Below, in pieces: positions 10,106-20,376 of a stretch of 64,000 bases of DNA; position 1 is the first letter of the stretch; the number at the start of each line of letters is the position of its first letter. The notes under the pieces are model-generated. The model had not been told where the DNA came from. It saw nothing but the letters and a program-made list of their open reading frames with translations, and searched no databases. This DNA is from Pristionchus mayeri (Eukaryota > Nematoda > Chromadorea > Rhabditida > Neodiplogasteridae). The stretch spans positions 40,565,215 through 40,629,214 of the forward strand of contig BTRK01000003.1 of NCBI GenBank assembly GCA_036245805.1. The letters run 5' to 3'. The position numbers and the translations under genes are program-made.

Positions 10106-13100
10106 CAATCAGGTGATTTGCATGAGATCGAATCACTCTGTGCTCTAACTGCACTTCATAGACCACTCTGCCCTTCTTGGCAGTGATCACTCCACGAGTC
10201 CATTTGAAACCATTTGGAGCCACATGCATCCGATACAGTACCTCATCTCCCACTCTGAACCTCTTCGGTCGAACACCGTTCTTCCGATCGAATTGTTCCT
10301 TGGCGAGATTTGGCACGTCCTCTTTGCACTTTCCACTATCCTTGGGCAAGCACAATTCCAATTCTGAGCGGAGTTTCCTGCCCATGAACAACTCGGCAGG
10401 CGTTACTCCTCCACACTGAGCATTCGGTGTCTTCCGATAAGTGAATAAGAACACCTGTAGAGCTTCTCCCGTAGATCGCTCGCCTTTCTGCTTGAGCAGA
10501 TTTCTCTTGAACGAGTCTACGAAACGCTCTGCCTGGCCATTAGATTGTGGATGATACGGTGGAGAGTAGAGATGCTTGATCCCTCTCTCATTGAGAAACT
10601 TGTTGAAATTCTCGGAAGTGAACTGTGTACCATTATCCGATACCACAGTTCTCGGCATTCCGTTTCTCGAGAACACTTCATCCATCATTCTTACGGTAGC
10701 ACTTGCTGTCATTGTGGGGGTCATTATCACCTCAGGCCACTTCGAGAATGAATCTACGACAACTAGAAAATATTGTCCATCGACTGGTCCAGCATAGTCC
10801 ACATGGATTCTTTCCCATGGTTCAGTCGATTTCGGCCATGGTTCAAGAGGTACTTTCACTGGCTGCTTACTCGCAACAGCACATTGATCACATTCTTTCA
10901 CCATTCTCTCAATTTGAGTATCCATGCCACTCCAGTAACAACTCTGTCGAGCAAGTCCTTTCATTCGAACGATTCCAGGGTGACCCGAATGTAGTACTTC
11001 AAGCACTTTCTTCTGTAGTGACGAGGGAACGACGATCTTGTCAGATATGAATACACATCCCTTGATGATGCTCAGATCTGTCCTGCGACTGAAGAAAGGC
11101 ATCAGTTGTACTCTCATAGGATCCTTCTTCAGGGTACGGTAATCTGGCCACTTCGACAGGTGGTAATGCTTCACCTTCTGGAGTACGGTATCCTTGTCAG
11201 TCTCTTCCAAGAGGATCTTCTCAGTGAGAGGCATCCTGCCAATACAGCTTGAGACAGCATTGCAGACAGTCTTCTCGATCTCTCCCAGACCTAGGATATC
11301 CTCATCCACATCCACCTCGCTCCTTGAAGTGGAAATCAATCGAGACAGTGCATCAGCATATGCGAAAGCCTCTGTATTTATGTACTCCATGTCAAATGAG
11401 TATCCAAGGAGAAGCGTGCTCCAATGGTACAGTCTCTTTGCTGTATGCACCTTCACTCCTGTCTTCGAACCAAAAATTGTCAATAAGGGTTTATGGTCCG
11501 TCTGCAGTACGAATCGTCGACCATAGATGTAGTGGTGGAACTTGAGGACACCGAAAATGATTCCAAGGCCCTCCTTCTCGATTTGAGAGTATCGTGTCTC
11601 GGCATCCTTTAGAGTTCTCGATGCATGAGCAATCGGCCTCAACTTTCCATTGATACGGTGTGCTAATACCGCTCCGATTCCTTTCTCACTTGCATCAGTT
11701 GCCAGAACAATCTCCTTGGATGGATCGAAATGAATGAGATTCAAGTCCGATGCCAGTATCGACTTGATCTCCTTGAACGACTGAGCACACTCTGTGCTCC
11801 AGTTCCACTTGCTGTCCTTCTTCAGCAGTTTATCCAGAGGAACTCTCAGTTTGTACATGTCACGTATGTATTCTGAGTAGTAGTTGGCCATACCGAGGAA
11901 TGATCTCAGTGACGACTCATCCTGTGGTTCGGGCATCTCTCTTACTGCTCGCACCTTCTCTGGATCTGGTCTTCGACCGTTCTTGTCCATCACAAATCCG
12001 AGGGAGCGAATTTTCTCCTTGCCGAAACTGCATTTCTCGGGTCGGATTCTGAAGCCGTACTCCTGGATTCTGCGAAGAACCTCCTTGAGATTCTGATCGT
12101 GATGGTCCTTCGTATCTCCTCCGATCACAAAGTCATCGAGATACGCAGATGCGTTCTTGCATCTTGCCAGCATCGTGTCCATACACTTCTGGAACACTCC
12201 AGGTGCTGCACTCACTCCGAATGGAAGTCTCTTATATCGGAAGATTCCACGATGAGTACTGATTCCCAGCAGTTTCTTGCTTGAGTCATCGACGGCGATT
12301 TGGAGGTATGCATCAGACAGATCAATCTGTGTGAAAACCGTACACCCTTCCAGCTTAGCCATAATCTCCGATACGAGTGGCAATGGGTGATTGTGTGCTT
12401 CCAGTCGGTCATTCAGACCCGTTGAGAAATCAACACACACTCTCGGCTTCCCATTTGCCTTGGGAACAATCAGAATTGGAGCAGCCCAGTCAGTGTAATC
12501 TACTGGCTCAATCGCCTCCAGTTTGAGCAATCGGTCAAGCTCATCGTCGACCTTGCTCACGAGTGCGAGAGGGATGTCTCGCCTCTTGCAGAATACCGGC
12601 TTCGAGTCCTTCTTCAGACTTAGCGAAGCTTTCATCTTGGTACAGAGTCCGAGCCCTTCTTGGCAAATCTCAGAGAATTCTCTTCGGACCATCTCACTGT
12701 ACCCGGCATCTGCCTTCACAGCATTCACGTGTGCTTCCATCTTCTGGTTGGGCACAAGAGTAAAGAAGAGAGGAATGAGATCCGTTCCAAGCAGGTTCGT
12801 CTGCTTCTCCGTGATGTATACTGATCCGTGTATGGTAATGCCATTCATTTCCAGAGTAACCATGCACTTCCCTTCCAGTTCCATTGATGAGCCATTAGCA
12901 CACACAGCGTACGCATCGGCTGCTGACTTGGTCGGGGAACCAATCCTTCTCCATGTTTTCTCTGAGATGAATGTGAGGTCAGATCCCGTATCGACACCCA
13001 TGGTCACGTAACTTCCCTCCATCTTCATCCTCACATTGAACTTGCTCTCGTTCGCTGTAAGTTCACCCACGATCATATTGATCTTTGCCTTTTTCTTGTA

Positions 13101-13769
13101 TCCCTTATTGGTTGGTGACGATCGACATACTACAGCCAGATGTCCCACCTTGGAACACTTATGACATACCGTACTCGCATGAGCACAAGTCTTCGCCTCG
13201 TGATTTCTCCCACAGCGATAGCACTTGTATCCACTGTCTGCCTGCTTCTTGTTCTGTCGCTCCTTGGACTTGTTGAACTTCCCTTCGATTGCATTCACTT
13301 GCGATCGATTCTGAGCAGTGACAGTTTGCGAGTCGTGCTGAGCCTCTTTGAAAGTATCAGCAATCTCGAGTAACTTCTCGAGAGTTGGACTCTCCTCCTT
13401 CTTCATCCCATTGATGATGTGAAACATTGCACCGGTGTGCCTTGGTAGGTCCACACCTGCTAGGAAGACCATCGTCTTGATGTTGTCAGGGGTGAGGCCA
13501 CTCACGTCCGCGTCCTCCACCACTCGGTTTACTCTCGGTGCAAACTCTCGAAGATCGTCGATGTGCACCTTCGACATCTTGAGATTGAACATGTCGAGTC
13601 TCTTCTCGAATAGTGTCTTCTTATCACCGAACAGTTTGACCATCACCTCCCTGACCTCTTTGAATGTCAACTCACTCAGCTTCTTTGGTCGGATGTGGTC
13701 TCGGAATTGCCGATCAACTGTGTCTTCCACATGTCTCAGCATCATTCGACTCTTCTCCTCATCCTCCAT
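10083..13769 (-). CDS. Gypsy pol polyprotein (capsid end, protease, RT, RNase H, integrase)
   Basis: A 1228-residue open frame without stops. Residues 1-170 look like the C-terminal half of a retrotransposon capsid. Two zinc knuckles lie at about 183-195 and 202-215. The aspartic protease motif is DTGS at 260. Reverse transcriptase spans about 390-570, with the first catalytic Asp near 483 and YLDD at 543-546. RNase H has Asp 692 (TDAS), Glu near 731-733 and Asp 758 (TDHKPL). Integrase has an HHCC finger (His 927, His 930, Cys 960, Cys 963) and D991, D1045 and E1081 with 35 residues between the last two. Its product would copy element RNA to DNA and insert it in the nucleus. The ATG is a convenient start only; in the intact ancestor this would continue from the gag frame upstream. 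Confidence 0.93.
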   Translation of the reverse strand: MEDEEKSRMMLRHVEDTVDRQFRDHIRPKKLSELTFKEVREVMVKLFGDKKTLFEKRLDMFNLKMSKVHIDDLREFAPRVNRVVEDADVSGLTPDNIKTMVFLAGVDLPRHTGAMFHIINGMKKEESPTLEKLLEIADTFKEAQHDSQTVTAQNRSQVNAIEGKFNKSKERQNKKQADSGYKCYRCGRNHEAKTCAHASTVCHKCSKVGHLAVVCRSSPTNKGYKKKAKINMIVGELTANESKFNVRMKMEGSYVTMGVDTGSDLTFISEKTWRRIGSPTKSAADAYAVCANGSSMELEGKCMVTLEMNGITIHGSVYITEKQTNLLGTDLIPLFFTLVPNQKMEAHVNAVKADAGYSEMVRREFSEICQEGLGLCTKMKASLSLKKDSKPVFCKRRDIPLALVSKVDDELDRLLKLEAIEPVDYTDWAAPILIVPKANGKPRVCVDFSTGLNDRLEAHNHPLPLVSEIMAKLEGCTVFTQIDLSDAYLQIAVDDSSKKLLGISTHRGIFRYKRLPFGVSAAPGVFQKCMDTMLARCKNASAYLDDFVIGGDTKDHHDQNLKEVLRRIQEYGFRIRPEKCSFGKEKIRSLGFVMDKNGRRPDPEKVRAVREMPEPQDESSLRSFLGMANYYSEYIRDMYKLRVPLDKLLKKDSKWNWSTECAQSFKEIKSILASDLNLIHFDPSKEIVLATDASEKGIGAVLAHRINGKLRPIAHASRTLKDAETRYSQIEKEGLGIIFGVLKFHHYIYGRRFVLQTDHKPLLTIFGSKTGVKVHTAKRLYHWSTLLLGYSFDMEYINTEAFAYADALSRLISTSRSEVDVDEDILGLGEIEKTVCNAVSSCIGRMPLTEKILLEETDKDTVLQKVKHYHLSKWPDYRTLKKDPMRVQLMPFFSRRTDLSIIKGCVFISDKIVVPSSLQKKVLEVLHSGHPGIVRMKGLARQSCYWSGMDTQIERMVKECDQCAVASKQPVKVPLEPWPKSTEPWERIHVDYAGPVDGQYFLVVVDSFSKWPEVIMTPTMTASATVRMMDEVFSRNGMPRTVVSDNGTQFTSENFNKFLNERGIKHLYSPPYHPQSNGQAERFVDSFKRNLLKQKGERSTGEALQVFLFTYRKTPNAQCGGVTPAELFMGRKLRSELELCLPKDSGKCKEDVPNLAKEQFDRKNGVRPKRFRVGDEVLYRMHVAPNGFKWTRGVITAKKGRVVYEVQLEHRVIRSHANHLIASVLNRR

Positions 13770-13836
13770 ATTTGATGTGACGTTGCTCTCGAAGAGATCC
13801 TCGTGACGTGTCCACCAGGCTTAGAAGGTCCACCCC

Positions 13837-14067
13837 TTATCTGGATTGTACGTGAAGGTCACCTGGATTGTACGTGAAGGTCATCTGCTTCTCCAGGGAG
13901 TCCACGGTAGGTCCACGTGCCTTTGAAACCGTGTCAGTTCCACTGGAAGTTCCACTCTCTTTTTGTTCTCTCAGTATTCTCAACTCCTCCTTCTGTGCTG
14001 CCATCATCTGTTGCATCAACTTCAATGTGGATGCAATCTCTGCACTTGCATCCACCACTGGAGCCAT
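13837..14067 (-). pseudogene. Gypsy gag, 5' part, broken
   Basis: The frame opens with ATG at 14067 after the leader and has a coiled-coil-prone stretch (KLMQQMMAAQKEELRILREQ). It runs toward the capsid region but is cut off by two lesions. A 22-bp tandem duplication near 13837-13880 repeats ACCTTCACGTACAATCCAG and shifts the frame. A TAA also lies at about 13822-13824 in the ancestral frame, before the pol frame. Gag would form the particle, so this copy probably needs help from others. Confidence 0.8.
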
Positions 14068-14484
14068 TCTGACAAAATTCGTTTGTCACTCGACAAGTTT
14101 TCTACCCAAAATCAGAATTTTGGCAGCACTTCGTGTACACAAAATGAAAACAGCAACTGAATTCACACTTGTTACACAGTGTTCTCTGCCCAAAATAAAA
14201 ATTTTGGCAGCACTTCGTGTACACAAAACGAAATCAGCAGCACACTCAGCTCCCGGAGGAACCTACAACTCTCAGTTCCAGAAGGAACCTACAACACTCA
14301 GTTCCAGAAGGAACCTACAACACTCAGTTCCAGAAGGAACCTACAACACTCATTTCCAGAAGGAACCTACAACACTCAGTTCCAGAAGGAACCTACAGGC
14401 GACAAAAGGCACAAGAAAATTTTAAAAAAATCAAGCCAAGTAGTAAGTTTACTCACCCGAATTCGAAATACTTCTGATCGCCGA
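14068..14484 (-). other. Gypsy leader between 5' LTR and gag
   Basis: It contains an 84-bp direct duplication (TTTTGGCAGCACTTCGTGTA recurs 84 bp apart near 14118 and 14202) and the 26-bp array at 14257-14398. Just inside the LTR the element strand reads TCGGCGATCAGAAG. This is where a tRNA primer site should lie, but I cannot match a tRNA with confidence. Confidence 0.7.
14257..14398. repeat. 26-bp tandem repeat in the gypsy leader
   Basis: About 5.4 units of 26 bp start at 14257, 14283, 14309, 14335, 14361 and 14387 (AGGAACCTACAACACTCAG plus TTCCAGA). Each junction contains GTTCCAGAAGGAAC, which includes the inverted pair TTC-nn-GAA. Confidence 0.93.
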
Positions 14485-14820
14485 TATTGTGTATCGTCTT
14501 GTGCTAGTTATGCGTGCGGACGTTGCGTTGTTGTAGTACTTTATCGGTCGCGATTTAAAGAAGAGAAACGAAGAAACTGTAAAGAGATTAGGGGACAGAG
14601 GAGAGAACCAGCGATGGCGACAAAATCCGTAGAAGGCCGGGCAGGTACAGTAATACAGATTGCATCGGCAGAGTAATCGTGGTGGGATATTTGTCATACA
14701 AATATTACGATAGAGTAAGGGAATACGGGGGAGCAACGATATATCGGCGGGTCAGGCTTATTACTTAAATAGGATATCTGACTTAGTTGCTTATTGTATT
14801 ATTTACGATAATATACAACA
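14485..14820 (-). repeat. 5' LTR of the gypsy element
   Basis: It is 336 bp and nearly identical to 9344-9679, with about six substitutions. TAAAC at 14821-14825 is the second copy of the target duplication. It should contain the element's promoter, but I see no clear TATA box that I could place safely. Confidence 0.93.
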
Positions 14821-14825
14821 TAAAC

Positions 14826-15570
14826 CATACCCCAACAGCTAATCGACAACTTTAGAACTGCATGCTTTATTTAGAAGTGGCGAAACCAGAGCCTAACAGG
14901 ATTAGGAAATGCACTTTGAGGGTTGAAAATAGGAGGGATCTGTTGTGTAAAAGCGAACTCACTGAGCAGTCGCTGCATTGAATTTACTCATGACGATTAC
15001 TTCATTAAGCTATCAAGCCTGAATCAACCGGGTCGATTTCCCCATGTCTACAATTCGGAAAGTTTCGGAAACTTTTAGAGCTTACAGACGCAGAAAATGT
15101 AAACAGAAACGAAACATTTTCGATTGATCCATCCTGGAGTATTCGAGCTACGACCTGACTACTACTGTTTTGAGAACTGGCATGCAATAATAACGACTTC
15201 ACAATTTTTGCAATATTTATCCTCACCTCTCTCAATGGTCGGCTCAGGCAGGAGGAATGGATGGCCAGGTGATGAACCTCATCATACTCTTGCCAATTCC
15301 CTTAATTAGTATTATTGGACAATCTTTACTTGGTGGAGGCTATCTTATAATTGATGATAATGAATCCCGAACAAACCATCCAGTTAGTCAATGGCAGTTG
15401 AACAACATTATATCTGGCTTCCGGTCGAGACTAAGCAGGTAATACTAAAGTCAAAATGCCTGGAGACGATTCGCAAGTGGCCTCTTACAATCCGAGTCTG
15501 CCTGAAAGAGCAGAGATTGCAGAGATTAGTGATCATAGATCAAAGATTAGCTTAGAATGTAGACTTTTGT
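14826..15570. repeat. Duplicated unit, copy A, right part
   Basis: It continues the match to copy B (16812-17293, then 18179-18348 and 19256-19350). Blocks include ACAGCTAATCGACAACTTT, GAATCAACCGGGTCGATTTC and GAACAAACCATCCAGTTAGT. Divergence here is roughly 5%, clearly more than in the left part. It is non-coding. Confidence 0.85.
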
Positions 15571-16450
15571 GAGTTACAAGGTCAGACGCGCTCTGTCGTT
15601 TATTGCCCCCTCCCTTGCGGGTGAGCCGATTGAGTGCGGGTCAGATGCGGGTCAAGGCCTTTTCTGCTCTATTTAGAAGTGGCGAAACCAGAGCCTAACA
15701 GGATTACGAAATGCACTTTGAGGGTTGAAAATAGGAGTGATATGTTATGTAAAAGTGAACTCACTGAGCAGTCACTGCATTGAATTTATCGCTTAGCAAT
15801 TAGTACCTATTTGATAAGCTCGATGAGAGCTATCGAAAACATGTAAATTTGTGTGGATAATTTTGATTTTCAATTGCACACCGTCAGAATGGTAAAGAGA
15901 GCTATGGGGATGTCGCTCGTCTCCCTGGCGCTCTCTCGCTCTCCAATGCTCTCTCGCTTATCTTTTGTGAATTGTCGACTTGATCATTTTTGTTCGAAGA
16001 CAGGATTTCGATAGCTCTCGTCGAGCTGATTTCAACGGTTTAGAGCACATCCGATTTCGCAAATTTAGTGCTAAGAAAATCCTCAACCCGCATCTGACCC
16101 GCACGGGAAAATGACTCGACCGCTGAAGTCGCTTAAGAAATATGTTGATTTTCTCAGATAGTCTGTTTTATAGTTTTCACCGATTACATGACGCTGAACA
16201 GTACCGAAAATCCTTTGATGTCCCATCGAATAACGAAATGTTCACAAGCTAGACGTTATCCAGCACTGGTCACATATTATTTATTAAAAAAATGTCAAAC
16301 CGACCCGGTGCACTCTCGCTTTACCTCGACTACTTCAACTTGTGATCATCAATGTAGCCAATGCTAGCTTGATCCTAATTTGTACAATTAAAATTAAGTC
16401 AAACATTAAACATCAAGCACTCACTGGCTACAATCAGCTTTAGCGACAAG
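15571..16450. repeat. Nested inverted repeats and a DRF fragment
   Basis: GTGCGGGTCAGATGCGGGTC (about 15636) is inverted at about 16080-16104. Inside, CTTAGCAATTAG...GAGAGCTATCGAAA (about 15790-15840) pairs with TTCGATAGCTCTCGTC...GTGCTAAG (about 16008-16077). 15663-15788 is a third copy of 16850-16975. Near 16136-16175, AAATATGTTGATTTTCTCAG...AGTCTGT matches the central end sequence of the 37.7-kb palindrome. 16195-16440 is DRF. No gene is seen. Confidence 0.6.
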
Positions 16451-17293
16451 TAAGATTACGCGTCTAAGGCGTAATCTCATCTTAGTCGGTGGCTTCGCAG
16501 AACCCGGAGATCGGATGAGGGAGAGGACGGGCTGGAAAGATAGACTTCTTTTCGTATACGCTACATCTATGAGAGGCCAGAATCCGGGTGTTGTGTAGAA
16601 CTCAGGAGTAATTACAATTTTTTATAAAATAAAATAAAATACCCGAAAAAGAAGCTTCCGTACCCTATCATTGTATTCTCATATCCTCCCTACAGTACCT
16701 GGAGCGGCAGCGGAGTGGAGAATAGTGCGGGTCGTCTCGCGTGTTTAACTTAGAATACGAACTTTTAAAGATAACCAGACGATGCAATATTTTTTAAATT
16801 TTGTTATAAACCATACCCCAACAGCTAATCGACAACTTTAGAACTGCATGCTCTATTTAGAAGTGGCGAAACCAGAGCCTAACAGGATTAGGAAATGCAC
16901 TTTGAGGGTTGAAAATAGGAGTGATATGTTATGTAAAAGTGAACTCACTGAGCAGTCACTGCATTGAATTTACTCATGACGATTACTTCATTAAGCTATC
17001 AAGCCTGAATCAACCGGGTCGATTTCCCCATGTCTACAATACGGAAAGTTTTGGAAAGTTTTAGAGTTTACGGACGCAGAAAATGTAAACAGAACGAAAC
17101 ATTTCCGATTGATCCATCCTGGAGTATTCGAGCTACGACCTGACTACTACTATTTTGAGAACTGTCATGCAATAATAACGACTTCACTATTTTTGCAATA
17201 TTCATCCTCACCTCTCTCAATGGTCGGCTCAAGCAGGAGGAATGGATGGTCATGTGATGAACCTCACACAATTCTTGCCAATTACCTTAATTA
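16451..17293. repeat. Duplicated unit, copy B, first segment
   Basis: This is the gypsy-free copy of 8983-9343 joined to 14821-15300. The unit continues at 18179-18348 and 19256-19350 after two mariner-like insertions. Copy A lacks both insertions and reads GGCCTCTTACAATCCG at the second site. Confidence 0.9.
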
Positions 17294-18178
17294 TTAGGTT
17301 GGTGCAAAAGTTTCTGACTATTTATTTTTTCGTTATTTCTGCTGGCATATTTCGATTCTCTGTAGTTTCTCTATAGTTTTAGTGAACTCACTAATAGTTG
17401 ACTTTCGTATTATAATTGTATTGGATCTAGTGTTTCCTAAGTAGGAGAAAATAATTTTATAAGATAAAATCCCGGAAATTTGCGTTTTTCAGTGTTTTTG
17501 ATTGAGCTCTACTTTTCGAATATTTGTGACCTCCTAAATTTGCCGAGTATACCGGTAGTAGAGCAAGAGTTGTTTGTTCAGTTAAGCGTGAACATGCCGA
17601 TCTTCAGTGCGAGTGAAAAGAAGGGCACTGTACAAAATGCTGATTTCGACGTCCCATTTGGATGAATCGCGGTTTCGGAATTCCCGTTCGCTCATTGATG
17701 AATGAATTAAAGTGCAAAAGTAACTGTATAATAAGGTAGGTAGGTAAAATATAATCAACCACAATTGTGCTATATTACGCGATATATACTAATACAGTGC
17801 TAGCAAACACAAAGTGTGAAATTTCGAATTAGATGTTTCTGGCACTTTGCTCCAAATTTTAAGCGGGCATTTCCTGTTTATCAATTTGTACAGACTGTGA
17901 AATGGGTTTCTTATTAGTCCTTCACTTTTGCCGCTCTCACATTTTTAATTGGAGTTATGAGCTATTAAAAAGTATGGCGAGATACGGATAATGAAGACTT
18001 TGGCTGGGAATATTGTCATCGTTACCGATCGAATTGACCAGGTATAGAGATATTTAAAAAGCATTCCCAAGCCCTCATAAACTGAGAAAAATCATTAGTC
18101 GATTGGCAAAATTAATTGAACAGGGGAAGTCAAAATGCCCAAACATGAAAATAGTCAAAAACTTTTGCACCAACCTAA
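17294..18178. mobile_element. Mariner-like element, internally decayed
   Basis: TTAGGTTGGTGCAAAAGTTT at 17294 is inverted at the right end (AAACTTTTGCACCAACCTAA to 18178). TA lies on both sides. The length is 885 bp. These ends resemble the cecropia-type mariner ends known from Hsmar1. A frame around 17590 starts MPIFSASEKKGTVQN and could be a transposase N-terminus remnant, but no catalytic motif is readable. Confidence 0.88.
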
Positions 18179-18348
18179 TAGTATAATTAAACAATCTTTA
18201 ATTGGTGGACGTTATCATACAATTGATGATAATGAATCCCGAACAAACCATCCAGTTAGTCAATGGCAGTTGAACAACATTACATCTGGCTTCCGGTCGA
18301 GACTAAGCCGGTAATACGAACGAATCGCAAGTGGACCATGTCATCTTA

Positions 18349-19255
18349 TTAGGTTGTTCGGAAAGTTTCTTTCTTTTTTCATGGATGGACATTATTCGCT
18401 TCTCCTTTCTTTAACCTTGACCAATCATCTTATGGTTTTTTGTAGTTGATGTGGGCTTGGATACTCTCTATGACAACGAGTAGTGCACACCGTTTCGATC
18501 GATAGATATTGAGCAAACGAGGTCCGAAGTTAGCCCATTCGACTTTTCTCCTAGATTTTTAAGGGCGCACATTTCTTGGCAGAATATAGATAGGCATACA
18601 AATGAACCGCTATTGTGAAGTACGTCAAATAGGGATATTAGTAAACGTAAATTTTTAAATCTAGCACGTATCACCTAATCTACAAAAGCTTCGATTGGAT
18701 AAGCCGCACTACGATTTGTTTTTCGAGCAGAATTTTGACCTTATTGTGCTTCCCACGATCAACCTAGAGACCAAAGCGATTGCTATTTGTGAAGTACTTT
18801 ACATGGCCACTTACTATCCCTAATTAGGTGGAAATCCAATTACGTATTCTTGAGGAGGTTTTTTCAGAATATGTATGCCGAAATTTGATCATCGAAATGG
18901 TGCCATATTGATATCTCTCGTCTCTCCCGAAGGTTGAAAGCCTGGTTTTTCTTTATTATCATTATTATCAACTCTTACCCTATCACAAATTATGCGATTA
19001 GTATCGGTAGGCATCTAGTTCTCGGGAAAAATGACCCAACAAAAATCACTGAAATTCTGTTTTTTGAGTGTTTTTGGCATGTGCTTACTTTTGATATTTT
19101 TTCTAGCCTGATATATGACCGAGATGCGATTTAAACATACTGTAGTATTCCACCGCCAAGGCCCTTACATATACCATAGACAAAATAATTGAGGTCGAAT
19201 GACACAACAATTGACATGATAAAAATAAAAGAAAGAAACTTTCCGAACAACCTAA
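18349..19255. mobile_element. Mariner-like element with a second TIR type
   Basis: TTAGGTTGTTCGGAAAGTTT at 18349 is inverted at 19255. TA duplicates flank it (18347-18348 and 19256-19257). It is 907 bp. Copy A of the duplicated unit has a single TA at this point. No readable transposase is present. Confidence 0.88.
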
Positions 19256-19257
19256 TA

Positions 19258-20376
19258 CAATCCGAGTTTGCCTGAAAGAGCAGAGATTGCAGAGATTAGT
19301 GATCATAGATCAAAGATTAGCTTAGAATGTAGACTTTTGTGAATTACGAAATTACAAAATGCGCAATTCGAAATTAGCAATTACCAAATTCTTGTAAAAT
19401 ACTCGAAAATACAGCTTCCGTATCCTAGCATTGTTCTGACATATCCTTCCTACAGTATACCTGGAGCAGCAGCGGAGTGGAGAATTGTGCGGGTCGTCTC
19501 GAGTTATCCACAACTCTGGTCCTCCAAGTGAGGGCTGCTACACATCGTAGCCCAGCCGAGCCAAGTCGGAGGTGATCACGTTCAACAGTGGCTGACGTTT
19601 CTGAGAAGGGAGAAGGCATTTAATGAGTGTGTTTTCTTTTTCTATGAAAAGGAGTAATCGAGGAATGCATGATACTAGAACCGATGTCTTTCATTGAAAA
19701 TACGAAACAGAAAACCTCCGATCGATGCAGAGGTCAATTTCAGAATCATACTTGAAGCAACGTGCAGTCGACGGTGGATGAGACTCCCGCAGCAGTGGAC
19801 CATTTGCGAATAATGTCCAGGTGTTAATACTCCCAAGTCATGTTACCATCCGCGTCCGCATTGGAGTATGGATATTAGGGGTAATAGATCAAAGATTAGC
19901 ACAGAATGCGGACTTTTTAAAATAACCAAACGTAGAATTTTTTTGTATAATATTTTATGGACGACCGCTCCTCGACTTATCGAAGACTTTCTACCAGCAT
20001 GCCTTATTTAGAATTGACGAAACCAGAACCTAACGGGACTAGGAAATGCTGAATGTTGGAGGACCATTTTATCGTAGCAAATTCACGGAACAGTAGACCC
20101 ATTACTGAATTGTCCCGCGCAGATCCACTCTTCATTCAACTATCAAGTGTGAATCAACCGGGTCGCTTTTCCACTTTCTACAACTCGACAATTCGAAGAA
20201 TGCAGAATTTCGAGAGAAACTAAACAATTTCCGATTGACCCTTCCGATGTTATCTTACCGGTCACTTAACATCCTCCCCCCTTCCCATTATACCCTTGCT
20301 GCAAGCGAGCCCGATTCGACTTCATCGAAGGTCCTCCGTTTTTCGACACCACTTCACCATAATATACTGAATGCTT
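19258..20376. repeat. DRF mosaic
   Basis: 19430-19620 matches 56180-56350 and 34440-34600 (GTGCGGGTCGTCTC, CATCGTAGCCCAG, TGAGAAGG-GAAGGCA). 20007-20260 is a diverged copy of 14868-15140 (AATCAACCGGGTCG, CGATTGA-CC-TCC). I see no coding sequence. Confidence 0.65.

Larger units (their letters stand above)
9344..14820 (-). mobile_element. Ty3/gypsy LTR retrotransposon, complete structure
   Basis: Two 336-bp LTRs (9344-9679 and 14485-14820) bound 4.8 kb of internal DNA. The element is flanked by TAAAC at 9339-9343 and 14821-14825. The uninterrupted copy at about 16804 reads GTTATAAACCATACC, proving the borders. Read on the minus strand the order is LTR, leader with tandem repeats, gag-like start, zinc knuckles, protease, reverse transcriptase, RNase H, integrase, polypurine tract, LTR. 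No envelope gene is seen. The LTRs differ at about six positions, so insertion is recent. I judge it closest to nematode K02A2.6-like gypsy elements, from memory of the family. The gag frame is broken, so it is probably not autonomous now. Confidence 0.95.

Noticed and set aside
12523..13011. 162-codon plus-strand frame and other frames opposite the gypsy pol
   Set aside because: Antisense shadows of an identified 1228-codon frame.
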